Source: Symbiodinium natans
Taxonomy: Eukaryota > Sar > Dinophyceae > Suessiales > Symbiodiniaceae
NCBI GenBank assembly: GCA_905221605.1
Contig: CAJNDS010002227.1
Span: forward strand, 372,001 to 436,000
DNA length: 64,000 nucleotides
Direction of reading: 5' to 3'
Part shown: in pieces, positions 1 through 14,439 of the stretch
Position numbering within the stretch: the stretch's first letter is position 1
How the letters are laid out: every line of letters starts with the position of its first letter
Made by a program: the position numbers and the translations under genes
The notes under the pieces: generated by a model
Told to the model about the DNA's origin: nothing
Databases searched by the model: none
What the model saw: only the letters and a program-made list of their open reading frames with translations

Positions 1-2198
1 AAACTGCGCAGGTGTAGTGGAATGCAGCACTTTGACGCAAGATCTGTCCCTAATGCAAAACATTGCAAATTCCAGAAACTCCGAATACCTCCTAAACCCT
101 AAACCCGAAACCCTAAACCGGAAACCCTAAACCCCTAAACCCTAACCCCTAAACCCTAACCCCTAAACCCTAAACCCTACACCCTAAACCCTAAACCCTA
201 AACCCTAAACCCTAAACCCTAAACCCTAAACCCGAAACCCCAACCCGAAACCCCAAGCCCGTTGACACAGCTTATGCTTGGAGGGCTTCCAAACCATGAT
301 GAAGCCTTGACAACCGTAAACTTAGGGCTTAGGGTTTAGGGTTTAGGGTTTAGGGTTCAGGGTTTCGTGTGTAGGGTTTACGGTTTGGGTTTTGGGGTTT
401 GGGGTTTGGGCTTTAGGGTTTAGGGTTTAGGGTTTAGGGTTTGGGGTTTGGGGTTTGGGGTTTGGGCTTTAGGGTTTAGGGTTTAGGGTTTGGGGTTTGG
501 GGTTTAGGGTTTAGGGTTTAGGGGTTAGGGTTTGGGGGTTAGGGGTTAGGAGTTTACCTTCATTCCAGCTGGGTCTTGCGGCTGCCATCGCTGTCTTCGC
601 TTTCCGCAACTCTGGCCTGGTACGGGATCCCATGCTGCCTCCCCCCCCCCCCCGGCACCCTAAATATCGGAATCGGCTTTGGCCCTAAACCCCAAATACG
701 AACCCTAAACCCTAAGCCCTAAGCCCTAAACCCTAAACCCTAAACCCTAAACCCTAAAGGCTTTGGCTTTGGGACTTTAGGTTTAGGGTTTAGGGTGCCC
801 TGACTGCCAGAGCTTAGGCTGTAGGGTTCATGGCATACCGTTACCAGCCTCAACCCAACGCGCTTCCAAAATGAGGCAAAAAGAAGGAATAGGGTTGGCG
901 GTATAGGGTTTGGGGTTCGGGTTTAGGGTTTAGGGTTTAAGGCCCTGTCTTGGGTAGGGAGGAGCTCTTCTAGTTTTGATGACACATCGATGTACGTGTA
1001 GAATATGTATATATCTAGATGTGCCCAACAACAGAATTCCAGAAGTGGGCAGGGCTTAGTTTGTGGTAGAACGCTAAACCCCGAACCCTAAATTTGAAGG
1101 AAGGGGTTGGGGTCGAAGGCCCAGCAGCTTCGGTTTTCGGTGTAAGGGCTTAAGGTTTTGGAGCCAAAAACATACAGAAACCCAAAGCGTTTAGGGTTTC
1201 GGGCTTCGGGTTCCAAGCCCACCATACACAGAAACCCGCAAGCCTGCAAGCAACCCTCAACTCGCAACCCCCTTCTAGTGTCCAAAAGCTCCTACCTAGG
1301 AGCTTTAAACCCTAAACACGAAACGAAACCCTAAACTCCCCAAGCCCTAAACCCTAAACCCTAAACCCTGAACCCTGAACCCTAAACCCCAACCATGCTG
1401 CGCCTTGCACGTGCCCGCTGCGGTGCTTTGGCCACCACTGATGCCTGGCCTCGATGTGAGGGTTTCGGGTTTGGGCGGGTTTAGGGTTTAGGGTTTGGGG
1501 TTTAGGGTTTAGGGTTTAGGGTCTGGGGTTTAGGGTTTGGGGTTCGGCGCTTTGGGCTTAAGGCTTTAGGTGGGAGATTTTGGTTTGGAGAGTTCCGGCG
1601 GAAATGCAGCTGCGCAGGGCAGCAAGGCAGCAACATGCCGTCCTCAGAAAACTCCGCGAAGGTCGGCCGGCGAGTCTTGTGTCCCCAAAACAGAAAATGA
1701 ACCTTAATTTTGTACGCCTTCAGAAAGGGGACCCCTACAATAAACCCCAGAAAGTAGTAGGATCCCCTGAAAATACGGACCCGACCCTAAATCCTCAACC
1801 CAAACCCTAAACCCTGAACCCTAAACCCTGAACCCCAAACCCTGAACCCTAAACCCCAAACCCTAAACCCTAAACCCTCCCTTGAAGTCCTCCTTCTGCA
1901 AGGTCATTTCTGCCGCCACGGTGCCCAGATTCGGATCGCCCGTGGCCATTATCTTGGCTACCTGCGTGCAAAGGCTCCCCGCTCCCAAAACTTGCACCCC
2001 AAAACGGCCAATTCCTTCCAGGCGTGTGCCAAATAACCCTAAACCCTAAACCCTAAACCCTAAACCCTAAACCCTAAACCCTGAATCCTAAACCCTGAAC
2101 GCTGAACCCTGAACCCTAAACCCTAGCCCTTGAAGTTTCAAACGTCAATCAGCATGTGGTGCGTGGCGCTGACAGGAGGCGGAGCCTTTGTTCTCCAT
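1..2198 (-). CDS. Small multi-exon gene of unknown function, 3' end cut off by the window edge
   Basis: Not recognised. Chained exons (minus, 5' to 3'): 2186-2198, 1893-1957, 1616-1642, 1404-1449, 558-616, 259-285, then 1-49 running off the edge. The start is ATG at 2198 (MENK). The second exon reads like ordinary protein (KIMATGDPNLGTVAAEM); later exons are basic and Gln/Trp-rich. The exons before the edge sum to 237 bases, a whole number of codons, and no stop occurs. Several junctions have AG before the donor: AAAG|GC at exon 1, AAG|GA at exon 2, CAAG|GC at exon 4 and AAG|GTAAAC at exon 5. Introns are almost entirely CCCTAAA/TTTAGGG arrays. The donor of exon 3 and the last two exons are the weakest points. 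The model is inference from phase only. Confidence 0.45.
58..560. repeat. Telomere-like arrays, both orientations
   Basis: CCCTAAA copies at about 85-260 face TTTAGGG copies at about 325-555, with variants TTTGGGG and CCCGAAA. They fill the introns of the left-edge gene. The switch in orientation around a 60-base island would let the intron RNA fold back on itself. Confidence 0.9.
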
Positions 2199-2360
2199 CA
2201 GGGCTGTTTGAGAGGGTTAGGGTTTAGGGTTTAGGGTTTGGGGTTTGGGGTTTAGGGTTTAGGGTTCAGGGTTTAGGGTTAGGTTTAAGGGTTAAGGGTT
2301 AAGGGTTAGGGGTGGGGGTTTAGGGTTCAGGCTTGCGGGCGTAGAGTTTAGGGCTTCGGG

Positions 2361-5347
<2,987 letters not shown>

Positions 5348-5540
5348 CAAAGCATGATGACGATCGTGCCCGTGCCGGCTCTCTAGATGACCTTGCCCGC
5401 TGGTGAAGAATGACCTTGCCCCACGAAGTCATTAACATTGCTGTATGTTGTATGATAGAAAGGTTGAGGGTCTAGGGGTTAGGGTTCCCCTAAACCCTAA
5501 ACCCTAAACTCTAAGCCCTAAACCCTAAACCCTTTAGGGT

Positions 5541-6454
5541 TCAGGTCAGAGCGAATGGACTTGGCATGATCAGGGTTTGGCTGGCTTGGCACTGCAGGTA
5601 GGGATTGGGTCTTGTAGGGGGCATGTCTTCACATTGCTGCGCTCAGCTTGCCAAGAATATACCCTAAACTTTAAACCCTAAACCCTAGACCTTCAACACT
5701 AAACCCTGAATCCTACATGGTCTTGGGCTGGCAAGGTCATATGGACCTTGCCAACTCTGTATATGGCCTTGCCCGCTCTCTTTATGACCTTGTCCGCTCT
5801 TTGTATGACGTTGCCCCCTCTCCCGCTCTTTATGACCTTGCCCACTCTGCCAAAGGGCCAGGGTTTAGGGTTTAAGGGTTTAGGGCTTAAGGGTTTAGGG
5901 TTTAGGGCTTAGGGTTTAGGGTTGGGTCTCTGGCTTTGGGACGGGCGGGCCCCAGAACGCAAACCCTTGACAACCTGGAGCGGATAGTAGCTCCCCCACA
6001 GAGGGAAGGGGCCACTTAAAAAGGAACCCTAAACCCTAATACCTAAACTACTAAACCCTAAACCCCAAACCCTCAAGTGCGAAACCCTAAACCGTAAACC
6101 CTCAATTACGGGACCCTAACCCTAAACCCTAAACACAAAGTTCTCCGTAACATTGCCAGTGCTACCGTGGTTCCCTTTCTGGTTTCGCCCCTGAATCTTG
6201 GGCACCGTATGTTCAATTGGAAGCCCCAACAGGGTTAGGGTTTATATAGGGTTTAGGGTTTAGGTGTTAGGGTTTAGGGTTTAGGGTTTAGGGTTTAGGG
6301 TTTAGGGTTTAGGGTTTAGGATTTAGGCACTAGGGTCAACCAACCCCACAACTCTACAAAAACCGAGCACGCGGTCCGGCGGGGCTGTGCCTGAAACAAG
6401 TCGGAGGTGTCCTCCTGCGCAGGTCCGTTTTCTAGGGCAGGAAGCCCAAAACAT
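5541..6454 (-). CDS. Small four-exon gene, unknown function
   Basis: Not recognised. Exons on minus: 6391-6454 (starts ATG, MFWASCPRKRTCAGGHLRLV), 6166-6190, 5975-6014 and 5541-5636 (ends TGA). They total 225 bases, giving 74 residues, and every phase matches. Splice sites are TTCAG|GC to TTCAG|GG, CACG|GTAGC to TTAAG|T, and CAG|GTTG to GCGCAG|C. The first and second introns are mainly telomere-like arrays. The last intron holds a minisatellite with a TTATGACCTTGCC core. The product is Cys-rich and basic at its start and has no domain I know. Confidence 0.4.
5700..5860. repeat. Degenerate minisatellite with ATGACCTTGCCC core
   Basis: At least five diverged copies of CTCTTTATGACCTTGCCCG or close variants, with related copies at 5376-5425. 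It lies in the last intron of the gene at 5541-6454. Confidence 0.6.
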
Positions 6455-6459
6455 GACAA

Positions 6460-6570
6460 CCCTAAACCCTAAACCCTAAACCCTAAACCCTAAACCCTAA
6501 ACCCTAAACCCTAAACCCTAAACCCTAAACCCTAAACCCTGACCCTAAACCCTAAACCCTAAACCCTCAA
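6460..6570. repeat. CCCTAAA array
   Basis: About 15 near-perfect CCCTAAA units. To the right begins a different, AT-rich dispersed repeat with no telomere motif. Confidence 0.95.
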
Positions 6571-6589
6571 GACAAAATAAATAAAAATT

Positions 6590-6760
6590 GTATGTGGTAT
6601 CATTCTGAATTTCCCAAGTTATTTGTCTAAACAGCTGACAAGCAGAGTTTCAGTAACTAATCCAAAACGCTTCTGGGAGGCCGAGTTTAAGTAAATTGAT
6701 TCAAAATACTACTACGAGGCAAAATATTCAATTTACTTAAACTTGCCTCCCCTGACCTCC
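6590..6760. repeat. Dispersed AT-rich repeat, copy 1
   Basis: The segment TGGTATCATTCTGAATTT ... AAGTTATTTGTCTAAACAGC ... CAATTTACTTAAA recurs at 9408-9515. In both places it is followed by a pyrimidine-rich stretch and then the 20-base GAGCT/AATTTTGAGCTC minisatellite. The two blocks are therefore copies of one composite element, the right copy being shorter. Confidence 0.75.
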
Positions 6761-6854
6761 CCTCGAAACCCCCTCGAAACCCCCTCCCGCCCCTTTCGGC
6801 ACCTTTCGGCCCCCCACCGCCCTTCCCCATACCCCCCCTCCTCCGCCCCCTCCC

Positions 6855-7150
6855 AGCAAAATTTTGAGCTCCAGGAGCTAATTTTGAGCTAATTTTGGGC
6901 TCCGGAAGCTAATTTTGAGCTCCGGGAGCTAATTTTGAGCTCTGGGAGCTAATTTTGAGCTCTGGGAGCTAATTTTGAGCTCCGGGAGCTAATTTTGAAT
7001 TTTGGTGGTTAATTTTGAGCTCCGGGAGTTAATTTTGAGCTCCGGGAGTTCATTTTGAGCTCCGGGAGCTAATTTCGAGCTCTGGGAGCTAATTTTTGCG
7101 GGAGCTAATTTTGAGCTCCGGGAGCTAATTTTGAGGTCCAGAAGCTAATT
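6855..7150. repeat. 20-base minisatellite (GAGCTCCGGGAGCTAATTTT)
   Basis: About 14 copies of a 20-base unit containing GAGCTCCGGGAGC, itself nearly palindromic, plus AATTTT. A smaller array of the same unit lies at 9602-9680. Confidence 0.9.
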
Positions 7151-8120
7151 TTCAAGCACAACTTGGTCTGGCTGCGGGCCGGTGTCCCGCACCAGCTTTC
7201 AAGCACAAATTGGCCTCGATCTGCCTTCAAGCTGGCTGCGGGCTGGTGTCCCGCACCGGCTTTCAAGCACAACTTGGTCCGATCTGCCTTTGCAAGCCAG
7301 CTGCGAGATGGTGTCCCGCAACAGCTTTCAAGCACAACTTGGCCTCGATCTGCCTTCAAGCTAGTTGCGGGCTGGTGTCCCGCACCAGCTTTCAAGCACA
7401 ACTTGGCCTCGATCTGCCTTCAAGCTGGTTGCGGGCTGGCTTCAAGCACAAGTTGGCCTCGATCTGCCTTCAAGCTGGCTGCGGGCTGGTGTCCCGCACC
7501 AGCAAGCACTGGTTTCCATCTGCCTTCAAGCTGGCTGCGGGCTGGTGTCCCGCACTAGCTTTCAAGCACAACTTGGCCTCGATCTGCCTTCAAGCTGGCT
7601 GCGGGCTGGTGTCCCGCACCAGCTTTCAAGCACAACTTGGCCTCGATCTGCCTTCAAGCTGGCTGCGGGCTGGTGTCCCGCACCAGCTTTCTAGCACAAC
7701 TTGGCCTCGATCTGCTTCAAGCTGGCTGCGGGCTGGTGTCCCGCACCAGCTTTCAAGCACAACTTGGCCTCGATCTGCTTCAAGCTGGCTGCGGGCTGGT
7801 GTCCCGCACCAGCTTTCAAGCACAACTTGGCCTCCAGCTTTCAAGCACAACTTGGCCTCCAGCTTTCAAGCACAACTTGGCCTCGATCGCTTCAAGCTGG
7901 CTGCGGGCTGGTGTCCCGCACCAGCTTTCAAGCACAACTTGGCCTCGATCTGCCTTCAAGCTGGCTGCGGGCTGGTGTCCCGCACCAGCAAGCACTGGTT
8001 TCCATCTGCCTTCAAGCTGGCTGCGAGCTGGTGTCCCGCACAGCTTTCAAGCACAACTTGGCTCGATCTGCTTCAAGCTGGTGCGCAGCTTTTGAAGTGC
8101 AATTTGGCTTCGATCGGCCT
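7150..8120. repeat. About 60-base minisatellite, roughly 14 copies
   Basis: The unit contains GGTGTCCCGCACCAGCTTTC, AAGCACAACTTGGCCTCGAT and CTGCCTTCAAGCTGGCTGCG in that order. Some copies are shortened (two 25-base partial units near 7830-7880). Long open frames in several registers follow from the unit having few stops; the lengths of copies change register, so I do not call a protein. Confidence 0.95.
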
Positions 8121-8699
8121 TCAGGCTGCGGCTGTTGGGGCGGGCCATGGTGGCACGGGCGATGGTGCGGGACAGCGTGGTGCTGGCTATATTTCAGCTT
8201 GGGCGGCGCTTGGGCGTGAGCACGTTGGGAGGGGGGGGGGGTTAGAGCATCAGCTTGAGGGGGAAGAGGTGAAGGGGCGGGGGCGGGGGCGGGAGAGGGT
8301 AGGGGGCCAGCGGGACCTGTGCTTGGGCGTGCTGAGCGTTGCAAGGCTTGCGGCACAACCCGCGCCCACTGAAAAGCTTTCATTTGAATTTTGGGCTTAG
8401 GTCCGGCTTAGGTGGCAACGCAACCCCACTTTTAAGGGGTGCTTGGTCATGGGTCCGCTTGGTGCAGGGCAGAAGAAAGTAGGGGAAAGGGGGACAAGGG
8501 ATTGAGGATGTGGGGCTAAGGGTACTGGGGTGGGGCAGGGGGGGTGGGGGTGTGGGCCATCGTGCTGGTCAGCAATCCGTACCGGCGCCTGCAAACTGGC
8601 TTACCGGCTTCTGTGTATTGGGGCTTGAAAGGCGTGCCGGGCGCGCGGGCTGGCAAGCATCGATTCCAGGGATAGGGGGGGGGAGCAAAAGGAAGGGGG

Positions 8700-9005
8700 G
8701 CCCGTTTCTTTTTTTGAAGGTGTGGCTCCCCCCCTTTGTTTTTTAAAGGTGTGGCGGCTCATTTATTTTAAAAGGTGTGGCTTCCCCTTTTTTTCCTCTG
8801 AAGGTACAAGAAATAGCAGGCAGGGCGGGGGAGATTTTTTTTCAAGGTGTGGCGGGAGTTTTTTTTTTGGTAAAGGTTTGGCAGTCCCCCCCCCCCGCCC
8901 TCTATACCTCCCGGTCCAATGGTCCCGTGGTCCCGTGGTCCCATGGTCCCGTGGCCCCGTGTTCCCGCGGTCCCGTGGTCCCGTGGTCCGCGTGGTCCAA
9001 GTTTG
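8700..9005. repeat. AAGGTGTGGC/T-tract repeat followed by GGTCCCGTGG repeat
   Basis: Five or six copies of GAAGGTGTGGC separated by 15-40-base T- or C-rich tracts (8715-8880) are followed by about nine copies of a 10-base GGTCCCGTGG unit (8912-9000). No gene is supported. Confidence 0.8.
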
Positions 9006-9104
9006 CTTCAAAGGTTTTATAGAATAACTTCGTCATGCAAGCATTGAGTTTGCAAATGGGGGGGGCTGCGCCCCCCTCAACCCCCCCGCTGTTTAAGCCG
9101 TGCA

Positions 9105-9235
9105 CAAAAAAAAGTCCCGTATTAGATCGGCTCCTGCAATCCTCTCAACCAAACCCTAAAAGGCAAACAGGCAAACAAAAGTCCCGTAACAGATCGGCTC
9201 CTGCAATCCTCTCAACCAAGCTCTACAGCTCTGCA
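9105..9235. repeat. Direct duplication of about 45 bases
   Basis: AAAGTCCCGTA(A/T)(T/C)AGATCGGCTCCTGCAATCCTCTCAACCAA occurs twice, at about 9110-9155 and 9178-9225. Confidence 0.85.
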
Positions 9236-9373
9236 AAGAAAACAGGCTAACAACAAATCCCGGGATTTCGCTAATGAGCAATATGCTGCTACAGTTAACC
9301 TAGCCAAGAATCAGCTTTCAGCAGTAGGGGAGCTCAAGGAGAAGGTCTATGCGTATGACCATTGGAAGTATGA

Positions 9374-9378
<5 letters not shown>

Positions 9379-9410
<32 letters not shown>

Positions 9411-9520
9411 TATCATTCTGAATTTTCAAGTTATTTGTCTAAACAGCTGACAAGCTGAGTTTAATTAAGTTAATCCAAAACACTTCTGATGCCAAACTCA
9501 ATTTACTTAAATCTCTCCCT
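9379..9520. repeat. (AT)n tract and dispersed AT-rich repeat, copy 2
   Basis: An AT dinucleotide run at 9379-9408 directly precedes the second copy of the repeat seen at 6590-6760. Confidence 0.85.
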
Positions 9521-10201
9521 TCACCCTCTTTCCCTCCCCCTCAGTTTTCACTCCTCCCCTCCTCCCTTCCTCCTCCTCTCTACTTCCTCCGGAAATTCCG
9601 GAGCTAATTTGGAGCTCCTAATTTTGAGCTCTGGGAGCTAATTTTGAATTCCGGGAGCTAATTTTGAGCCCTGAGAGGCTAAATGTTGAATTAGGCCCTG
9701 CTCCCGGCAAATGACAATTGCCAGGGGACCCAAATCAGACCCGAGGCACCAAAAAAAGCAGACCCCGCCCCAGGCTCGCCAGGCCCCCCCAGACCCCCCA
9801 GGCCCGCCAGGCCCACCAGCGAGTTTCTTTTTGATTGATTCTGAAGCGTTCCAAAGTAGTTTTATCTTTCTATTGCTATGTTTGTCATTATCTCCCTCTT
9901 ACTCCCTCGCTCACTGTTTTTCCCGGCCGCGTCATCTGAGATCACAGGAAGCAGCGCCGCCAGAGCGTCTCCCAGGTCCTGGGCATTTCAACTCCCAGAT
10001 GGTGATCGACATACGAGTCTTATGAGAAGGAACTAAGTTCACAAAACCACAGCAAAAAGACTGAGTCGGCAACGTGGTCGTTTCCGGTCGACCGACTCTG
10101 CTGAAGAAGGGCTTCTGATCTTCCTGCAAGAGTCTGAGCTTCAATCAAACAATGTGTTTTCAGTCATCACCATGCAGAAATGCAAGCATTATATATATTA
10201 T

Positions 10202-12371
10202 TTAGTCCTCGGCACTGTACCCGAACCACAGCAGGGGGTTGCCCAATGAGCGCTGCAGCTTGTTGCGGAGCAGCCCCGCCAGCTCGTGCATCAGCATCGT
10301 TTGCCTTACAGGCGAGAATGCACAGCCCTCATGTGATGCACTGCTGAGAGCAATCTCAATGCAATGCTAAAACAAAGATGTCAGGTCGTCACCGCTGTTG
10401 CCGCGCTGTCATGGCACCGCCCTGCACCGCGAAGTCGATGACGAAATCAGCCGCCTCTTGGACAACGTGAGCTAGGATCACTAACGCGCGACAGCACAGC
10501 TTTACGGCTGTTCTTCAAGGAACAAAGATGCATGCATCACAACACAACTCAGCCACAAATACACGCACGCATGGATCACGCAAGTGTGTTAATGATGCAG
10601 CAAAGAACTGTCGAGAGATGCCTCCTCGCCCAGAACGACACCTTCTTCGGGAACCCAAATGGTTCCCAATTCCTCGACGCCAAGCCTTCGGAGCCATGGT
10701 GCCTGAAACAAAACTGATGTACACGCCAGCAACAGGTACCAACTGGCTACTCTCTCATCATCAAATGAAATGAAGTATGAAGTGCAATCGAAGATGCCAC
10801 TTCGGCAAGCGTAGCCGCATATGAGCCCGGCCGTTCGAAGATGACCATCGAGCGATGCAAGACCGTCGAGGCCGGCACCAAACTCTGGACGCCGAATGCC
10901 CTGCGCATTCGAGTTATGGCGTCGAGGAAGTCTTGCACCGGGAACTTCTTTGGCGCGTCCATGGCCTCTTCAACGTTAGTTCAGGCACGCTGAGAAAAGG
11001 ATATGTGCGGGTGATGTGGCTTAGAACAGTAATTAATTGCGGATGCCAGGTCGCTCGGTGCGCCAAGCATGCTGCGACCAGCGCCCTGCGAACTGCCTGC
11101 TCAAAGTCCTCTTCATCGTCGACTCCTGAAGGTGTTGCAATCGACCCTATTTTCCACCGGCAAACTGTGCAGAAAAGCAGGACCATGTGTTCCATGCGCG
11201 TACTTTAGCATGTCGAAAAAAAACTCGTTCGAAGTTGCATTTTATGTCGCGTGAGTCCTGAGACCAGGGAACGCACCACGCGGCAGTTGACCCGCTCCGC
11301 GAAACGGCATGCGAGACCACGCAAGCCAACGGTCTTCACCGCCAGCGCCGCGCGCAGGTACTGCTGCCCTCGGATGGTGGACGAGACACAACAACAACTG
11401 CAACAAGCATGCCAGTGTACCAAACTCCACCAACTACTGCCGATACTGTTATGATGGACAGCCAGCCGGCCTGCATACAAACATGCTGCCTGAATACATT
11501 AACTCGCAGTCTCGGTGTCTGAGTCGGTACAACCACATAGCCAATGTATATAATGTTGGGAAGCCAATGAGTCAACACTATGTCCCGTCGAGCAACACCT
11601 CCCATCTCGCTCATCCGTGGTCCACTGCGTGTCGCGCTCCCTCACGCCGTCTAGAGCCTCCGCCTCCAGTGCCTTGAAGTCGTGCGCCTGAACAGCAGTT
11701 CGATAGACAAACGTTGCAAAGCAGTCGGGTACAAGACCCGCTTGACGCGGCAAGTGCCTGGACATCTCCCTCGGTGTCGCGAATGATGTCGACGAGCGTC
11801 GGCCAAAAGCACACCTGTTCACTATAGCAAAGTAAAGTCGTTTTAGTCCAGCTGCATATTGCCACTGCGCAAAATAGTTCAACCGAGCTGCCATGTTGAG
11901 GTCGCCATCAACGTCACCCCCAGCCAAGAGCGACTTGACTGCTCCTTCCCGGCTGAGGGTGATGCAGTTCATAGCCACCCAGGTGCCAGGGGGCGGCCGC
12001 ACTGCGTTGAGCACCACTAGGTCACGAGCGCCCTGGCATGGGTAGCGCCAGACCTGAGCACACGCATACAAACGTGTTTGTGTGTATGTATATATGTATG
12101 TATACATATATATATATATACATATATGTATGTGTGTATATATAAATATATACAGATGGGCACCTGTCGAACTGTTCCACTTTTGTAGATTGTACGTGTT
12201 TTCTTTGTTAGATCTCCAAGCAGTTGGCCAACGGAGTCAATCAAATCTCGTGTTGATAAGCTTTTGTCTAATCCACGCTTTTTTCATACCGACAAGTGCG
12301 CTTTGGACGAGGTATTGGCAAACGAGAGTCAACGTCTGGGTGTCTTGTAGAGCATTGAATCCTTGTAAAAC
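10202..12371 (-). CDS. Cellular (RDR-type) RNA-dependent RNA polymerase, 3' part of gene
   Basis: Eukaryotic RDRs copy single-stranded RNA to feed small-RNA silencing. Exons on minus: 12290-12371, 12164-12267, 11892-12053, 11758-11814, 11599-11687, 11282-11397, 11047-11164, 10786-10965, 10609-10702, 10393-10480 and 10202-10304 (ends TAA). All joins keep phase except one: the donor before 10965 is unsettled, with several GC/GT options. Exon 11892-12053 carries RYPCQGARDLVVLNAV and, about 30 residues on, the catalytic loop GGDVDGDLNM; its continuation VCFWPTLVDIIRD matches the family pattern of DxDGD followed by a hydrophobic stretch with Trp. The C-terminal exons are helical (DFVIDFAVQGGAM, MLMHELAGLLRNK). 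Introns are ordinary 60-220-base sequences with GT or GC donors and no telomere repeats. The N-terminal two thirds is missing: upstream lies an AT-rich satellite. A 22-base GT-AG gap at 12268-12289 is either a tiny intron or a frameshift. Confidence 0.8.
12076..12152. repeat. TATG/TATA microsatellite in an RDR intron
   Basis: Imperfect TGTATG and ATAT repeats fill most of the intron between RDR exons 12164-12267 and 11892-12053. The intron still ends in a good acceptor, GTGTGCTCAG|G. Confidence 0.85.
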
Positions 12372-14010
12372 CTGAAATTCATGAACATTTCAATTGGAAT
12401 TCTCTATAGTTTTCAGAATTCTATCCATAATAATTTTATTTTTGATATTCAAATTAAATATCCTATTGAAAACCTCAAAATATATGAAAATCATTCAGAA
12501 TCAAAAGAATTCTATCCATAATAAGAAATTTTGGTTTTCAGATTAGATATCCCATTGAATTCTTCAAATTAAATTGAAAAAATAACGAGAAACCTCGAAT
12601 TAAATTTTCAAATAGATTCTGAAATATCCGAAGATTCCCTGAATTATTATAAAATCAAAATTTCATGAATATTTCAGATATTTCATGATTTTATATTTAT
12701 AAAAACTCATGAAAATCCATTAATATTCTGACCATAAATGACATATATTTTCAGGTTTCCAAGAAATATTGAACCCTTATCAAATCAAAAATTCCTGAAT
12801 ATTTCTATTGGAATTCTCTATATTATTCAGAATTCTATCCATAATAAAAATATTCGATTTTCAAATTGGATATCCCATTATTGAAAATCTCAAAATACTT
12901 TGAAAATATCCAAATATAATCTGAGGTATCCAAAGATTCATTGAATCCTTATAAAACCACAAATTCATGAAAATCTCAATTGGTTCTCTATATTTTTCAG
13001 AATTCCATCCATAATTATTTTTTGGTTTTCAAATTAGATATCCCATTGAAAATCTCAAAATAATTTGAAAATTTCCAAAAATATTCTGAGGTATCCAAAG
13101 ATTCATTGAATCCTTATAAAACCTTAAATTCATGAAATTTTCAATTGGAATTCTCTATAATTTTCAGAATTCTATACATATTTTTTTGGTATTCAAATTG
13201 AATATCCCATTGAAAACCTCAAAATATCTTGAAATGATTCAGAATCGAAAGAATTCTATCCATAGTAAGAAATGTTGGTTTTCAAATTAGATATCCCATT
13301 GAAATCTTCAAATTAAATTGAAAAAACTCCAGAAACCTCGGATTAGATTTTAAAATAGATTCTGAAATATCCATTATAAAATCAAAAATTTCATGAATAT
13401 TTCAAGTCAGATATTTCATGATTCTATATTTATAAAAACTCATGAAAATCCATTAATATTCTGACCATAAATGACCAAATATATTGTCAGATTAACAAGA
13501 AATATTGAATCCTTATCAAACCAAAAATTCGTGAATATTTGTATTTTTCTATATCATTCAGAATTCTATCCATAATAAAATAATAAAATATTCGATTTTC
13601 AAATTGGATATCCCATTGAAAACCTCAAAATTCATTGAAAATATCAAAATATAATCTGAGGTATCCAAATATTCATTGAATCCTTGCAAAACCACAAATT
13701 CGTGGAAATCTCAATTGGAATTCTCTATATTTTTCAGAATTCTATCCATAATATTTTTTTTGGTTTTCAAATTAGATGTCCCATTGAAAATCTCAAAAGA
13801 ATTTGAAAATATCCAAATATATTCTGAGGTATCCAAACCAAAAATTCGTGAATACTTCTATTGGAATTCTCTATATTATTCAGAATTCTATCCATAATAA
13901 ACATATTCGATTTTCAAATTGGATATCCCATTGAAAATGCATTCAATATATCCAAATATATTCTGAGGTATCCAAAGATTCATCAGAAATTCCTAAAAAA
14001 TTCCAAAACC
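12360..14010. repeat. AT-rich satellite with a higher-order unit of about 740 bases
   Basis: Landmark TTGAATCCTT(A/G)(T/C)AAAACC occurs at about 12357, 12770, 12944, 13107, 13507 and 13676. The spacings 413, 174, 163, 400, 169 repeat after three monomers, so the higher-order period is about 740 bases (12357 to 13107, 12770 to 13507, 12944 to 13676). Each monomer carries CAATTGGAATTCTCTATA, AGAATTCTATCCATAATA and AGATATCCCATTGAAAA blocks. Base composition differs sharply from the GC-rich flanks. Short open frames in it are accidental. Confidence 0.9.
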
Positions 14011-14282
14011 ATTCCCCCATGCCGTCGTATCATCTGCCGCCCCCCCCCCCCCCCACGCCGACCCTAAAACCTAAAGTCTAAACTCAAAACTTTCGCTCAA
14101 AACGTTATTGGGACCCAAACCCTATACAATTTCTATAAACCTTAAACCCTAAGCCCTCAAGCCCGCGAGCCCCCCACCGGAACCCTGAACCCTAAACCCC
14201 CCCCCCACCCCCAAAGCCTCAAAGGATAGAGCGCTAAACCTACACCCGCAACCCTATAGTTGAGGGCGTGTTAATGGGGATG

Positions 14283-14385
14283 AGAGCTGCCCTCATGCTA
14301 AGAGTCCTTAATAGGGATTAGAGTACCCCCGAACTCTAATCCTGACTGAGGACTGTTAGTATAAAGGGGGGGACATCCTAAGTTC
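14283..14385. repeat. Fold-back MITE-like element, copy 2
   Basis: Arms GAGTCCTTAATAGGGATTAG and CTGAGGACTGTTAGTATAAA with the GGGGGGACATCC tail match the copies at 5152 and 27036. It lies between the UIM gene's stop and the AT-rich satellite. Confidence 0.7.
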
Positions 14386-14439
14386 TAAGTTCTGGCCTGA
14401 TTTTTTGCGGCTTAGGGTTCCGGATGTAGGCCTCATGCC

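Noticed and set aside
7150-7700. CRISPR-like array
   Set aside because: The units are contiguous minisatellite copies without unique spacers, and the genome is eukaryotic.
7210-8400. Plus-strand open frame of 396 codons
   Set aside because: It is a read-through of the minisatellite; the unit shifts register between copies and flanking sequence shows no start context or domain.
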